Counted from the first letter of the stretch, positions 1 through 9,627 are shown. The stretch is 40,240 nucleotides of DNA from JBLHKS01 sp047620505 (GCA_047620505.1 JBLHKS010000046.1:1-40240), one strand, 5' to 3'. Notes: generated by a model from the sequence alone, not told the origin. Numbers and translations: made by a program.

Positions 1-90
1 GTGATTCCGACTCTTTTCGAGACTGATTCGAAGCCTGTAGATTCCGTCTTCTCAGCGTTGGGCTGCCGACCTCCTAGACCCCACTCGGCA

Positions 91-897
91 TCAAAAAATC
101 CAGAAAGTTTTCCACACCGTTGCTTCAAAATAGTGTTGCGCGAATCCCGGCCAATCTCCGTGAAGCTGAAGATCGCTGAGAGTCGTCGCGTGGCAGGCAT
201 AACCAAAAAGCACGCCCACGAGCCTATTTTTCGCGTCACGAACTTGAAGCACGGGCACGTCGTGATCGACAGGACCATCCGGATTCGGGAAATTCCTAAA
301 ATCATCGTTCATCGGAGTCCGCCGGTTCATCGCGAAGCCACAACGCGCTCGACTCCAGCTTAGTTTCGCTGGCTCCAACCCTTCAATCGCTTCAGCAATT
401 GCCGCGCCGATCTTTTTCCGAAGCTCAGCGTTATAACTTTGAATCTGACCGACCCGAAGCGGCTGATCTTCCTCTGGAATCTTGTTGTAGCCGACTCGCG
501 GTTCGCCCTTGCCGCCGTTCGGTCGAAAAAGACGGATCTCAGGGCCGCTGTGGGTGTGCGAGGCGTTCATGAGCAGCTGCTCCGGCTTCAACCCGTGCGA
601 TTCGGCAACCGTCTTCTCGATATCGATTCGTAGCGGCTTGGGAACGCCGATCAAGTCGAGCGTGACGATCACCTGTCGCCCGCCATCAGCATCTTCGATC
701 GCAAGTGCCTTGGCGAACAGCGGTTGTCGAACACCCTCAGCCGGTCCGGACCGACTGGCGTATCCAGCCATCCAACCGAACTCGGTCGGCGTGATGTCGA
801 CGCTGGCCACCGCGGCTTTCCATGGGTAGGCGTCGTTTTGTGCGCCGGCGTTGGCGGCGAAAACAGAAGCCAACGCGATCAAGATTGGGATTTTCAT
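91..897 (-). CDS. Neutral ceramidase-like protein, C-terminally truncated
   Basis: Resembles the N-terminal half of neutral/alkaline non-lysosomal ceramidases, secreted amidases that split ceramide into sphingosine and fatty acid. A signal peptide (about residues 1-19, ending NAGAQ) precedes the family motifs VDITPTE, NASHTHSGPE and YACHATTL, which carry histidines expected to bind the catalytic zinc. Family members usually run past 400 residues; this frame stops at 268, just after GDWPGFAQHYFEA, where the family would continue into further catalytic sequence. The last nine residues look non-homologous, so the gene is probably cut by a frameshift, rearrangement or insertion near position 125. 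It is the last gene of a minus-strand series, 45 bases after hrpB. Family assignment is fairly secure; activity is doubtful. Confidence 0.7.
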   Translation of the reverse strand: MKIPILIALASVFAANAGAQNDAYPWKAAVASVDITPTEFGWMAGYASRSGPAEGVRQPLFAKALAIEDADGGRQVIVTLDLIGVPKPLRIDIEKTVAESHGLKPEQLLMNASHTHSGPEIRLFRPNGGKGEPRVGYNKIPEEDQPLRVGQIQSYNAELRKKIGAAIAEAIEGLEPAKLSWSRARCGFAMNRRTPMNDDFRNFPNPDGPVDHDVPVLQVRDAKNRLVGVLFGYACHATTLSDLQLHGDWPGFAQHYFEATVWKTFWIF

Positions 898-942
898 TCC
901 AAGAGTAGAACGGATTTCAAACCGATCATCAAGCTCAACGCG

Positions 943-3462
943 CTACCGCCATTCATGCTTCGGATATCGGCCTTTCAAATCCTTCCTAACCTGCTCGTAA
1001 CTATTTTTCCAAAACCCCGGCAAATCCTCCGTGATCTGAACTGGCCGCTGGTTTGGAGCGAGAATTTCAATGCGTAGCCGAACGCGCCCATCCGCGAGAC
1101 TCGGCGTTTCGAGGATATCGTAAAGGTGCTGTAGCCTGGCGGAAAGAATTGGCTTAGCTCCCGCTTCAAATCGGATCGGCGCGGTTTTTCCGTTAGGAAG
1201 TTTGATCCGCGTGGGGACGAATTGATCCAGAAGCGGGCGCTGGTGCGGAGCGAGAAAATTCTTCAGCTCTGGCCAGACTTCGCGTTCTTTGATCTGCTTG
1301 TAGCTCAGCGCGCCGAGACAAATCTGCTCGATCACGCTCAGCTTATCTTCATCGCCAAACAGCGGTAATTCAAGCTCCGGCATCGCCTTGGCCAGCGTAC
1401 TCAGCCGCGCAATCCATTGCTCAACCGCGCGATCCCACTTCTTCAGAACGAGATTTCCAGCGACGACTTCCCGCGCCAGAATTTCCGCAGCTTGCGCCTC
1501 GTTTGGCTCGCGCGACGGCTTACTCTCGAGCGTCAAATCTCGGAATCGAACCACATCAAGCGGCTGCACACGCCGCTCCCGCGGATCCCACTCAGCCGAC
1601 GCGCCTTTGTGAAAATCACCCGGGAACAACTCCAGCAGCTGCTCGCGTGAAACAGCGGTGTTCAGATTCAAAAGCACGTTCAGTTCGCGCCCCTCCACCT
1701 CCGTGATTTCTGCCGATACGAACAGCTCGGCATCCTCGACACAGGAATCGTCGTTCAGTCGCCCACGCCTTCCACCAACGACTTCGCAAGCGCGATTCGA
1801 CCGATTCAGCCGTCGCCCAACTTGATCAGGAAAGCCCGCTAAAAAACAATGTCCGATCTCATTCTCTGGATCACGAACGCTCGCTTCCATTCCTCGCGGC
1901 TCAGCTCGCCGAAGCAACTTCGCTAACCGATCAATCTCGCGAGCAGCGCCTCCGTGAATTCCAAGCGGCTCCAAACGGCGGGCATCAAATTTGAAATCGC
2001 GAGCTGAGCTCAGAGCTCGCAACATCGGCTGAAAATCCGATTCATCCGCCGGATCAACGAAGTCCGACTGCGTCAAATCCGAACCTCGCTGCTTACGCCG
2101 TTGGAAAATTGGTTTTCCCTGAGTCATCGCCACGATCTCGCACATTTCGTCGAAACAACCGAGCCTCGAAGCTTCAACCAAGGCTCTCGCATACCGAGGC
2201 GTAACCGGAAATCTAGACAGCTGTTTTCCCAGCTTCGTCACCGCGCCAGAATCCGGATCGAGCGCTCCGAGATCAACCAGCAGCTGCTGAGCGCGCGCGA
2301 GCCCAGATTCGTCTGGTTTCTCGAACCACTCAAACGCATCGACGTCCGCAACGCCGGAGACCTTCAACGTAAGCACAACCTCGGCCAGATCCATCCGATG
2401 AATCTCTGGAGTCGTTTGCGGCGTGCGCCCCGCATGATCCGCTTCGCTCCAGAGCCGGATGCAAATCCCGGGAGCCGTTCGGCCGGCGCGACCTGCCCGT
2501 TGATCCGCGCTGGCCTGGCTGATTTTCTGGATCGTCAGCGTGTTGATCCCGCGCCGCGTGTCGAAATCCGCCATTCGAGCTAAGCCGGAATCGATCACCA
2601 GCCGAACGCCGTCAATCGTCAGCGAAGTCTCCGCAACGTTCGTCGCGACGACGATTTTCGGCTTATCACTCGGAGTCACCGCGCGATCCTGATCACGCGG
2701 ACTCAGCTCGCCATAAAGAGGAAGCAAATCGATGTGCCGCGCCCAGCTGTGACGCCGAAACGCGTCGATCGTTTTCCGGATTTCGTAAGCCCCAGGCAAG
2801 AAAATCAAGGCATCGCCAGTCTCGCCGCCGGCCTTCATCCGATCAGCGTAAACCCGGACGATGTGATCCCAGATTTCGCCCTTCTGGCGTTCGCGTATCG
2901 GCGCATACCGAATGTCGACAGGAAACGTTCTTCCCTCAGAAGTCAGCCGATCACAGCCACCAAGAAACTCGGAAATCCGCGCTCCGTCCAACGTCGCGGA
3001 CATCACCAGGAGCTTGAGATCCGGCCGCGTGTCGCGCTGGATTTTGAGCGCGCGAGCCAGAGTGATATCGCCGAAAAAATGCCGCTCGTGGAATTCATCG
3101 AAGATCACCGCGTTCACTCCGCTCAATTCCGGATCGCTCAAAATTTGCCGCAGCAACACGCCCTCGGTCACGTAACGAATCCGAGTTTCCCGACTAACAT
3201 GATTCTCAAAACGGACTTGATAGCCAACTTCATCCCCTACCCGCCCCTTTCGTTCCTGAGCCACGCGCCGAGCCAGCATCCGCGCCGCAACTCGGCGTGG
3301 CTGAAGCACGACGACCTCGCCGTTCCCCAGCAGCTGCTGGTCGACGAGCATCTGTGGAACCTGAGTCGATTTACCCGAACCAGTCGGAGCTTCGAGCACA
3401 AGACGATTGGAATCACGGAGGGTCGTGACGAGGCGGTCCTGGATTTCGTAGATCGGTAGCAT
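943..3462 (-). CDS. hrpB: ATP-dependent RNA helicase HrpB
   Basis: DEAH-box superfamily 2 helicase of the HrpB family, 839 residues, the usual full length. Visible motifs in order: Walker A APTGSGKST (residues 25-33), motif II DEFH (122-125), SAT (155-157), ATNVAETSLTIDGV (about 273-286) and motif VI QRAGRAGR (321-328), followed by the long HrpB-specific C-terminal region. Predicted to unwind RNA in the cytoplasm; its exact substrate is poorly defined in the family. The start MLPIYEIQD matches the usual HrpB N-terminus. It lies 37 bases after the propeller dehydrogenase gene and may be co-transcribed with it, with no obvious functional link. It holds three copies of the AGCAGCTGCT palindrome, the most of any gene here. 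Confidence 0.95.
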   Translation of the reverse strand: MLPIYEIQDRLVTTLRDSNRLVLEAPTGSGKSTQVPQMLVDQQLLGNGEVVVLQPRRVAARMLARRVAQERKGRVGDEVGYQVRFENHVSRETRIRYVTEGVLLRQILSDPELSGVNAVIFDEFHERHFFGDITLARALKIQRDTRPDLKLLVMSATLDGARISEFLGGCDRLTSEGRTFPVDIRYAPIRERQKGEIWDHIVRVYADRMKAGGETGDALIFLPGAYEIRKTIDAFRRHSWARHIDLLPLYGELSPRDQDRAVTPSDKPKIVVATNVAETSLTIDGVRLVIDSGLARMADFDTRRGINTLTIQKISQASADQRAGRAGRTAPGICIRLWSEADHAGRTPQTTPEIHRMDLAEVVLTLKVSGVADVDAFEWFEKPDESGLARAQQLLVDLGALDPDSGAVTKLGKQLSRFPVTPRYARALVEASRLGCFDEMCEIVAMTQGKPIFQRRKQRGSDLTQSDFVDPADESDFQPMLRALSSARDFKFDARRLEPLGIHGGAAREIDRLAKLLRRAEPRGMEASVRDPENEIGHCFLAGFPDQVGRRLNRSNRACEVVGGRRGRLNDDSCVEDAELFVSAEITEVEGRELNVLLNLNTAVSREQLLELFPGDFHKGASAEWDPRERRVQPLDVVRFRDLTLESKPSREPNEAQAAEILAREVVAGNLVLKKWDRAVEQWIARLSTLAKAMPELELPLFGDEDKLSVIEQICLGALSYKQIKEREVWPELKNFLAPHQRPLLDQFVPTRIKLPNGKTAPIRFEAGAKPILSARLQHLYDILETPSLADGRVRLRIEILAPNQRPVQITEDLPGFWKNSYEQVRKDLKGRYPKHEWR

Positions 3463-3499
3463 TGAACGATAAAAACGCGCTCCTTAGCATAAAAGGACC

Positions 3500-4978
3500 T
3501 CAATCGGAATCCGGGATTTCATTCAGAGTGTAGTAGGCTTTTCGATGAAGCGGCACGTCGCCCGTGGCCGAGCGCAGGGCAGCGATGTCAAAATCGTGGA
3601 CGTGTCCTTTCACCAAACCATTTATCCTCAGCCGAACTTGCAGGCCGTCATTGCTGACTTCAGCGGATAGGACTTCTGGAGTCGTTTGATCGACCTCCGG
3701 GCTGCCGTAACCGCCCTGGTAGACGTGCGTGAAAGTCTCCAGGCTGTAGTTCTCATTTTCGGCGGCGACGCTGGGATCAACTGGCTTCGTGAACGTCAAA
3801 AGAAATCCGTCTGGACGCGCGTTGATCTCCTTCAACTCAAACGGAGTCACGCCAGTCCAATCAAGCCTTTCCAGAACGTTCGATTTTGCGCCGCGAACCG
3901 GCCAACCGCGGTTCGTTCCGCCCGTTAGCAGCTGGCCACCCGGAGTGAAGTGGCAATTGAGAATTCCGGTCGACAAGCCTTCGCGAAACGGATAGCACGC
4001 GCCTTGCCAAACGCCGTTGACCTCTTCCATCGTCGCTCGCATCACGATACTAAGCGTGTAATCCCCAACGAAAATCTGCCCACCGAACGGCCCGAATTTT
4101 CCGTCCGTCTCGTCCACAACGAAGCCAGATATCGAGCGCCCCATCCTGCGAAACGGGAAAACGACTGCGTAGGGAACCAGTTCCTTCACGCGTTCGCGCT
4201 CGATTTCCAACCGCGAGGGTGAGTTCGGTTCGACAGGCACCGATCCCATGTTCGGCGCGAAATCGTACCAGTTGAAACTGACCGGATGACCCATGAAGCC
4301 ACCCGGCTTGAGATGTTTCAGCGAGCACGAGCCGTTCCAAGGCCCCTGGCTCTCCGCATAAATCATTGCTCCATGTCCGTTGTCCCCGACTCCAAGCGGA
4401 CTGCGCAGACCGCTGCAAACCGGGATCGCCTCGCCATCCGGCGTGATTTTCAACGCCCAGCCGCGGAAGAGTTCCTTCGAGTGGTAAGAATTGGAAAGCC
4501 CCAAAGTGATCCAGATGTTGCCCTCCGAATCGAATTTCGAACCCATCGCAAATTCGTGATAATGGCCGAATCCCCAGGAATCGTTGACCGTGTCGAACCG
4601 ATCCGCGCGACCGTCCTTATCGGTGTCGGTGATTCGCGTTAATTCGGTCGCGTGCGTCGCGAAGAGCGCATCGCCTTTGGATGCAAGCCCTAACAATTCG
4701 TCCAAACCGGCGGCGAATTTGTGAAAAGTTGGCTTAGGATATTTTTCGGAGAGCCCTTCAATCAGAAAAATATCCCCGCGGCGTGTTCCGACTGCGATCC
4801 GACCATCCGGCAGTGTTTCGAAACAACCTGCCTCGATAAAATGCGGCTCGGGAATCGGAATCTCGGTGATCGAGTAGAACGCCGCCTCGCGCTCCGCAGT
4901 GCCCCATTCGTCGCCAAGCGGTTCAGCGAAGAGCGCCAACGGCATGCAGGAAATCAAAATAATCGGCAACGTTTTCAT
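3500..4978 (-). CDS. Secreted sorbosone/glucose dehydrogenase-like beta-propeller protein
   Basis: 492-residue exported protein with an N-terminal signal peptide (MKTLPIILISCMPLALFA). The body has the repeated blade-like pattern of soluble glucose/sorbosone dehydrogenase propellers, including GRIAVGTRRGDIFLI, LLGLASKGDALFATH, DTDKDGRADRF, GNIWITLG and SGLRSPLGVG. PVC bacteria encode many such putative membrane-bound dehydrogenases, usually beside c-type cytochromes. The start ATG overlaps the stop of the upstream five-heme cytochrome gene as ATGA (4975-4978), which indicates translational coupling and supports an electron-transfer pair in the periplasm. Substrate is unknown; a sugar or alcohol is a guess. 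A C-terminal beta-rich part from about residue 370 may be a separate domain. Confidence 0.8.
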   Translation of the reverse strand: MKTLPIILISCMPLALFAEPLGDEWGTAEREAAFYSITEIPIPEPHFIEAGCFETLPDGRIAVGTRRGDIFLIEGLSEKYPKPTFHKFAAGLDELLGLASKGDALFATHATELTRITDTDKDGRADRFDTVNDSWGFGHYHEFAMGSKFDSEGNIWITLGLSNSYHSKELFRGWALKITPDGEAIPVCSGLRSPLGVGDNGHGAMIYAESQGPWNGSCSLKHLKPGGFMGHPVSFNWYDFAPNMGSVPVEPNSPSRLEIERERVKELVPYAVVFPFRRMGRSISGFVVDETDGKFGPFGGQIFVGDYTLSIVMRATMEEVNGVWQGACYPFREGLSTGILNCHFTPGGQLLTGGTNRGWPVRGAKSNVLERLDWTGVTPFELKEINARPDGFLLTFTKPVDPSVAAENENYSLETFTHVYQGGYGSPEVDQTTPEVLSAEVSNDGLQVRLRINGLVKGHVHDFDIAALRSATGDVPLHRKAYYTLNEIPDSD

Positions 4979-7098
4979 TCGGATCCGAAGGTGTAGCGGA
5001 TTGTAATGGACTCTTTTCCGGCCAACGGAACTAACGAATCGTTTTCTCGCCCGAGCAGTTCAGATTCGACCTCAAATTTGAATCCGTCCGGAATTTTCTC
5101 CCCAGCAGCTGCTCGCAGATAAAGACCTGGCGGAGCTGCAGAATCAAAAGTCAGAGTGCGGACGAGAGATGGGCCTTTCGGATCGTCGACGAGGCTGTCC
5201 TCGATCATCAGCCCTGAAAAGGTGTATCGAAAAGTCGGCCGCTGTTTCTGATCCAGAATGTAACCCTTAAACTGGAATCCATCCGCTCGTTGGCCCTTCT
5301 CAAGAATTGGCCATTCGGCGTCAGGCGATTCGAGGATCGCCAACCCCGGCCCATTCGCGAATCGCAAAACTTCACGGCTACGCTCGCCGACGTTTCCGGA
5401 TCCCTGGCCACGCCAAACGCCTGACATCTCGCCAAAATCGCCCTTCCAGACCGTAGCCAGCCGCATCTGCGTCGCATCGAACGCGATGTTGATTCCCGAC
5501 GGGTAACCCACGCCGATTCCACGCTTACCGATGCCGTTGTACTGCCGACGCAGCATCACCGCTTCGCCATCGACAGGTCCGTATTCGATCGGCTCACGTC
5601 GAATCCCAGACGGTGTTCGAGCCTCACGACCACGCGTCAGGTACTGCCAGAGGGCGTCGATCTGTTGGCCCGGATCGCCGTCCAAAAGCTCAGGTCGCAC
5701 CGCCTTTCCGCCCGGCCAAAAACTGGGCATGATAGTGGTCGAATGGAACTCCTGCGGATTGCGCATGTAGAGATGAAACCAGTTTTCCTGAAGACGCTCG
5801 GCCATCGTCGTCATTTCCATGCCGGCCAACGTCGTCGCGCTTTCGCCCTTCCAAGTGTGGCAAGCGATGCAGCTCAAATTCTTGTCTCCAGCGAGTTCGA
5901 AGCCTGCAGTTCGGGCGATTTTCTCATCAGGGACACGCGTAAACTCGGCTTTGGGCAACTCGTCGACTTCAGCAAAATGCGCGAGAAGTTGCTCCACGTT
6001 TTCAGCTCCGAAACCTGGCATCCGAGTATTAATGTAAGGTCGAGCGGACGCGCCGCTGACAACAACTTTGCGAAGCCACTTCGAGTCCAGCTTAGCTCCA
6101 ACGTGATCCAAATTTGGCGGAATCCGCGCCTGCTCACCCAGATTGAGGTTCGTCGTCGTGAAGAATTTGTCGCGAGCAGCTGCTGGTCCGCCGTGCCCGC
6201 CGCGCTCGTGGCAGGCGAAGCAGTTCAAACGGGTCATTTCGAGAAGAATTCGGGTTTCAGATTCCAGTTCAGCATCAAGGTCAGCCAACGCCGTTTCGAT
6301 CGCAGTTTGTTGGGAATCCGAAAGCGGGAAGACGGCTGTCGTGCAATTTTTTGCCGGATTCAGCTCGCTTAGCGGCTTGGCGAAATCCGGTTCTCGCGTT
6401 TCCGGCTCATGACATTGCGCGCAGCCGTGCTCGCGGAAAAGAGCCTTGCCTTCCACGACAAAATCAGCCTCTAGAGTTGGCTCGATTTTCGGCTGAGGTT
6501 GGACGTCACGCATGAGGTAATTCGAAAGATCCGCAGCTTCCCAGTGGTTCAGATGCAGATCCGGCATTCGACCTCCAGGCCGAACGGCGAGCGGATTCTC
6601 AAGAAATTCGGTCAGGCCAGAGAGATGGTATTTGGCGGCGAGATTCTCAAGCGGGCGAGAATTCGACAGCGTTTCGGACTCTGGCGAATGACAGGCCACA
6701 CAGCCGACGCTGTGGAACAATTTGCGCCCGCGTTCGATCGCTTCCGAGTTAACTGAATCCGCCCCTTCCGGAAGCGAATCCAGGGAAGAAACGTAGGCCG
6801 CGATCTTGAGGGAAACGCTCTTATCGGCGTCGCCGAGGACCTTAGGCATCGTCGAACCTGCGTGCGGAGCGAGAATCGCGGCCTCGATCATTTCTGGGCG
6901 AATCCGGCGTCCTGCGGTGCTCAAATTCGGTGCGCCTTTCGGCTGGATCTCGCCAGCGTGGCACGCCGTGCAGTTCAACTCGCTTAGCAAAACGCGTCCG
7001 GCCAGCGCAGGCTCAAGATCATCCGAAAGCCCTGGGATCACAGGATGCTCAGCCGCAGCTGCGAGCGGAATCGCTAGGGCAAGAATGATCTTTCGCAT
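4975..7098 (-). CDS. Exported five-heme c-type cytochrome
   Basis: 707 residues from the chosen start, which places a clean signal peptide (MRKIILALAIPLAAAA) at the N-terminus; an upstream in-frame ATG at 7119 would add seven non-signal residues. Five CxxCH heme sites are visible at about C43, C133, C226, C293 and C410, with possible distal methionines such as TRMPGFG and IMPSFWPGG. The last about 200 residues lack heme motifs and look beta-rich. It probably passes electrons from a periplasmic dehydrogenase to the respiratory chain; the obvious partner is the propeller protein encoded next, whose start codon overlaps this stop. The fused modules suggest a PVC-type cytochrome. It carries two AGCAGCTGCT palindromes, both read as Ala-Ala-Ala. 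Confidence 0.85.
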   Translation of the reverse strand: MRKIILALAIPLAAAAEHPVIPGLSDDLEPALAGRVLLSELNCTACHAGEIQPKGAPNLSTAGRRIRPEMIEAAILAPHAGSTMPKVLGDADKSVSLKIAAYVSSLDSLPEGADSVNSEAIERGRKLFHSVGCVACHSPESETLSNSRPLENLAAKYHLSGLTEFLENPLAVRPGGRMPDLHLNHWEAADLSNYLMRDVQPQPKIEPTLEADFVVEGKALFREHGCAQCHEPETREPDFAKPLSELNPAKNCTTAVFPLSDSQQTAIETALADLDAELESETRILLEMTRLNCFACHERGGHGGPAAARDKFFTTTNLNLGEQARIPPNLDHVGAKLDSKWLRKVVVSGASARPYINTRMPGFGAENVEQLLAHFAEVDELPKAEFTRVPDEKIARTAGFELAGDKNLSCIACHTWKGESATTLAGMEMTTMAERLQENWFHLYMRNPQEFHSTTIMPSFWPGGKAVRPELLDGDPGQQIDALWQYLTRGREARTPSGIRREPIEYGPVDGEAVMLRRQYNGIGKRGIGVGYPSGINIAFDATQMRLATVWKGDFGEMSGVWRGQGSGNVGERSREVLRFANGPGLAILESPDAEWPILEKGQRADGFQFKGYILDQKQRPTFRYTFSGLMIEDSLVDDPKGPSLVRTLTFDSAAPPGLYLRAAAGEKIPDGFKFEVESELLGRENDSLVPLAGKESITIRYTFGSE

Positions 7099-7128
7099 CT
7101 CCGAGCTTGGCACGCACACGCCAAAAAT

Positions 7129-8103
7129 CTATCGACTCTTGAGGTGACTTTCCGCGCCGATTTCATCGAGAATCGCTTGGAGGCTCTCGCCACGCGCAAA
7201 TCGTCGACGCTCACCATTCGGCTCAAGGCGGAGGGCCCGGTAGTACTCGTTTCGAAGGTTGTGCTGTTCGATTTCGACCTCCGTCCCAGCTTCAGTCGTC
7301 AGTCTCAACACGGAGTTCCACAAGATCCCGCTTTCGAGCACCGCGGTCTCCTGATTCGGTTTCATCGAGCCGCCGATAAAGACGCCCTGGCGGAAAAGCT
7401 CCATCGCGCCAATCGGTTCCGCCAACACCGAATAGTCTGTGTGGGCACCGACACCAGCGTGTACGTGCGTGCAGCTCACCGGCAAATTCACGAACACGTC
7501 ATCGTCCTCAAAACCGAAGCGACCGCCGGCTGGAATTTCGTACATGAACTCAAACGCAGTCTGCAAAGCCAAATCGCAAACTGGAGAATGATAACTGATG
7601 ATATTCAATCCATCAGGAAGAGCAGCGCGGCTTCGCATCGTCGTGTCCCGCGGCATGGCAGAGCCCAGAAAGTAGATCGCCTGAAGATGTTTGAGCTGGT
7701 TTTCGGTTTGCTCCAGCGCTCGAAGCACAACGCGCGAGCCGATGCTGAACCCTACGAGCACCCATGGATCGCCTTTTGCTTCGAGCCGATCGATGATCAC
7801 CCTTTTGAATTTCGCGGCTTCCGCGTCGGCGTTCTTTTCCGCCTGAATCCAGCAAGCCTGGGCGTGAGCCGGGTCGATCCTGACAGAGTCCCATTCGTGG
7901 TTGATGACCTTCGAGCTGACCCCGTTGTCAGTCAGAAATTCGCGCAGGAATTCGCAGAAAGCGGGCTTCGGCTTAGCTCCGTTAAATCCGTGGATGTAAA
8001 CAAAGGTCAAATCACTTCCATCCTCAGCCGCCGACACAGCTCCGGGGCTGAGCATGCTGAGAATTAAACAAACCGCGCTGAAGACTGGCATCTTCCATTT
8101 CAT
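7129..8103 (-). CDS. Exported alpha/beta hydrolase family protein
   Basis: 324 residues from ATG 8103. Longer in-frame extensions upstream run antisense to lutB and are not credible, while this start gives a signal peptide (residues 1-25, ending GAVSA). Alpha/beta hydrolase hallmarks are an oxyanion-type HGF after a beta strand (VYIHGF, about 35-40) and the nucleophile elbow GFSIG with Ser120. A candidate late histidine lies in HVHAGVGAHTDYS. The substrate cannot be told; esterase or lipase-like activity is plausible. It is transcribed divergently from lutB, with 114 bases between the two starts, and lies 30 bases upstream of the cytochrome gene on the same strand. Fold assignment is good, function open. 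Confidence 0.7.
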   Translation of the reverse strand: MKWKMPVFSAVCLILSMLSPGAVSAAEDGSDLTFVYIHGFNGAKPKPAFCEFLREFLTDNGVSSKVINHEWDSVRIDPAHAQACWIQAEKNADAEAAKFKRVIIDRLEAKGDPWVLVGFSIGSRVVLRALEQTENQLKHLQAIYFLGSAMPRDTTMRSRAALPDGLNIISYHSPVCDLALQTAFEFMYEIPAGGRFGFEDDDVFVNLPVSCTHVHAGVGAHTDYSVLAEPIGAMELFRQGVFIGGSMKPNQETAVLESGILWNSVLRLTTEAGTEVEIEQHNLRNEYYRALRLEPNGERRRFARGESLQAILDEIGAESHLKSR

Positions 8104-8141
8104 CGCGAAGAAGTGCGGGAAAACTCCCGAATCTACAAGCA

Positions 8142-8179
8142 AAATTGAAATTGAAATTGAAAGTCCCCGCCTTGCAAGG
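8142..8179. promoter_or_regulatory. Divergent intergenic region with hexamer repeat and 10-bp palindrome
   Basis: Between the divergent starts at 8103 and 8218 lie about three tandem copies of a 6-base unit (ATTGAA, 8142-8162), then the perfect palindrome CCTTGCAAGG (8170-8179). Both could be protein-binding sites for the lut side. No convincing -35/-10 pair was identified, so this is only a candidate. Confidence 0.3.
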
Positions 8180-8217
8180 TGACGAGGCCGACGTAGGTAT
8201 CCGCCGAACAAAAGCCG

Positions 8218-9627
8218 ATGAAAAGTCCCCAGCAAATCGATCGCTTCGCAAATGATCTCGACCCGGGAATGCGGAAGTCGATTCGAACGACGATTTCCAA
8301 AATGACGGAACGTCGCGCCGTCTCCCTGGAGCGCGATTATCCGGATTCTGACGCACTTCGAAAGCTCGCAGGCGAAATCAAACAGCACACGCTTGAGCAT
8401 CTCGACGAGTATCTGGAGCAGACCGAAAAGAGCCTGAAAAAAGCGGGCGCGGAAGTGCTTTTCGCAAACACGGGAGACCGGGCGAACGAGATCGTGCTCG
8501 AAATCATGCGCAAACACGGCGCGAAGCGGATGGTGAAGTCGAAAACCATGGTTAGCGAAGAACTCGAGCTGAATCCCTTTCTAGAAGAGAACGGAATCGA
8601 CGTCGTGGAGACGGATCTCGGCGAATTCATCATTCAGATCGACAACGATCATCCGAGCCACATCGTCGCGCCGATCATTCACAAAGACCGCGACAGCGTG
8701 GCCAAATCATTCGAGAAAAACGGGCTCGGAGAGTACAACACGGATCCGGAAACGATCACGCGGCGCGCGCGATCCTACCTTCGCCACAAATACATCGATG
8801 CGGATGTCGGCCTCACCGGCGCAAACCTGATCAGCGCCGAAAGCGGGCGGCTCGCTATCGTTACGAATGAAGGAAACGCGCGGTTCAGCATCTCGGCAAA
8901 CCGGGTTCACATCGCCCTGGTCGGGATCGAGAAAATCATTCCACGCGATCGCGATCTTTCGCTGTTTCTGGCGCTTCTCGGACGCTCGGCGACCGGTCAG
9001 CAACTCAGCGTTTACACTCAATTTGTAAACGGTCCTCGCGCAGCAGCTGCTGGTCAGCCGGATGGGCCGGATCACTTTTACGTGATCTTCGTCGACAACG
9101 GACGAACTGACGTGTTAGCCAGTGACTACAAAGAAATTCTCCGCTGCATCCGCTGTGGCGCGTGTCTAAACGTCTGTCCCGTTTTCCGCCAATCCGGCGG
9201 GCATGCGTATCGGTCCGTTTATCCAGGTCCGGTTGGGGCCGTTTTGACGCCGCTGCTGCGTCACGCTGAGTATCCGGAGTACGCCGACTTGCCAAAAGCC
9301 TCAAGTCTTTGCGGTGCCTGCAAAGAAGTCTGTCCGGTCGACATTCCGATCCCTGACATGCTTCTAAAACTTCGCGACAAAGCCAAAACGGAGAAGGCTG
9401 GCGAAGCGATGAAGGGAAGCCCGCCGATGGGCATGTGGTCGATTCTCGCGACACAACCAACTGCGTGGAAATCGGCGATGAAGATGAGCAATCTCGCCAA
9501 TCTTGCGCCTTTGCAGCTGGTCCCGATGCCAGCGTTGCAACGTTGGATCAGCAATCGGGATTTGCCGAAGTTTCGCGGTGGGAAATTTCGGAAGTGGCTT
9601 AAGACGCGAAGAAAGAACGAGTCGTAG
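8218..9627 (+). CDS. lutB: Lactate utilization iron-sulfur protein LutB
   Basis: 469 residues, the normal length for LutB, the iron-sulfur subunit of the LutABC L-lactate oxidising complex. The N-terminal two thirds is the LUD domain; cysteines for two [4Fe-4S] clusters follow as CIRCGACLNVCP (C310, C313, C316, C320) and CGACKEVCP (C365, C368, C372). The partner lutC is normally the next gene but here lies at 18510, beyond the accessory island; no lutA was found in the window. Complex formation with LutC is therefore expected, but co-transcription is unlikely unless transcription crosses the island. The palindrome at 9042 encodes Ala-Ala-Ala in a loop before the first cluster motif. Confidence 0.92.
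   Translation: MKSPQQIDRFANDLDPGMRKSIRTTISKMTERRAVSLERDYPDSDALRKLAGEIKQHTLEHLDEYLEQTEKSLKKAGAEVLFANTGDRANEIVLEIMRKHGAKRMVKSKTMVSEELELNPFLEENGIDVVETDLGEFIIQIDNDHPSHIVAPIIHKDRDSVAKSFEKNGLGEYNTDPETITRRARSYLRHKYIDADVGLTGANLISAESGRLAIVTNEGNARFSISANRVHIALVGIEKIIPRDRDLSLFLALLGRSATGQQLSVYTQFVNGPRAAAAGQPDGPDHFYVIFVDNGRTDVLASDYKEILRCIRCGACLNVCPVFRQSGGHAYRSVYPGPVGAVLTPLLRHAEYPEYADLPKASSLCGACKEVCPVDIPIPDMLLKLRDKAKTEKAGEAMKGSPPMGMWSILATQPTAWKSAMKMSNLANLAPLQLVPMPALQRWISNRDLPKFRGGKFRKWLKTRRKNES

Noticed and set aside
1..363. Plus-strand frame of 120 codons at the left edge
   Set aside because: Mostly antisense to the ceramidase coding sequence, with arginine- and proline-rich shadow composition.
8104..8517. 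N-terminal extension of the alpha/beta hydrolase frame into lutB
   Set aside because: The extension is antisense to lutB, and the internal ATG at 8103 begins a clear signal peptide.
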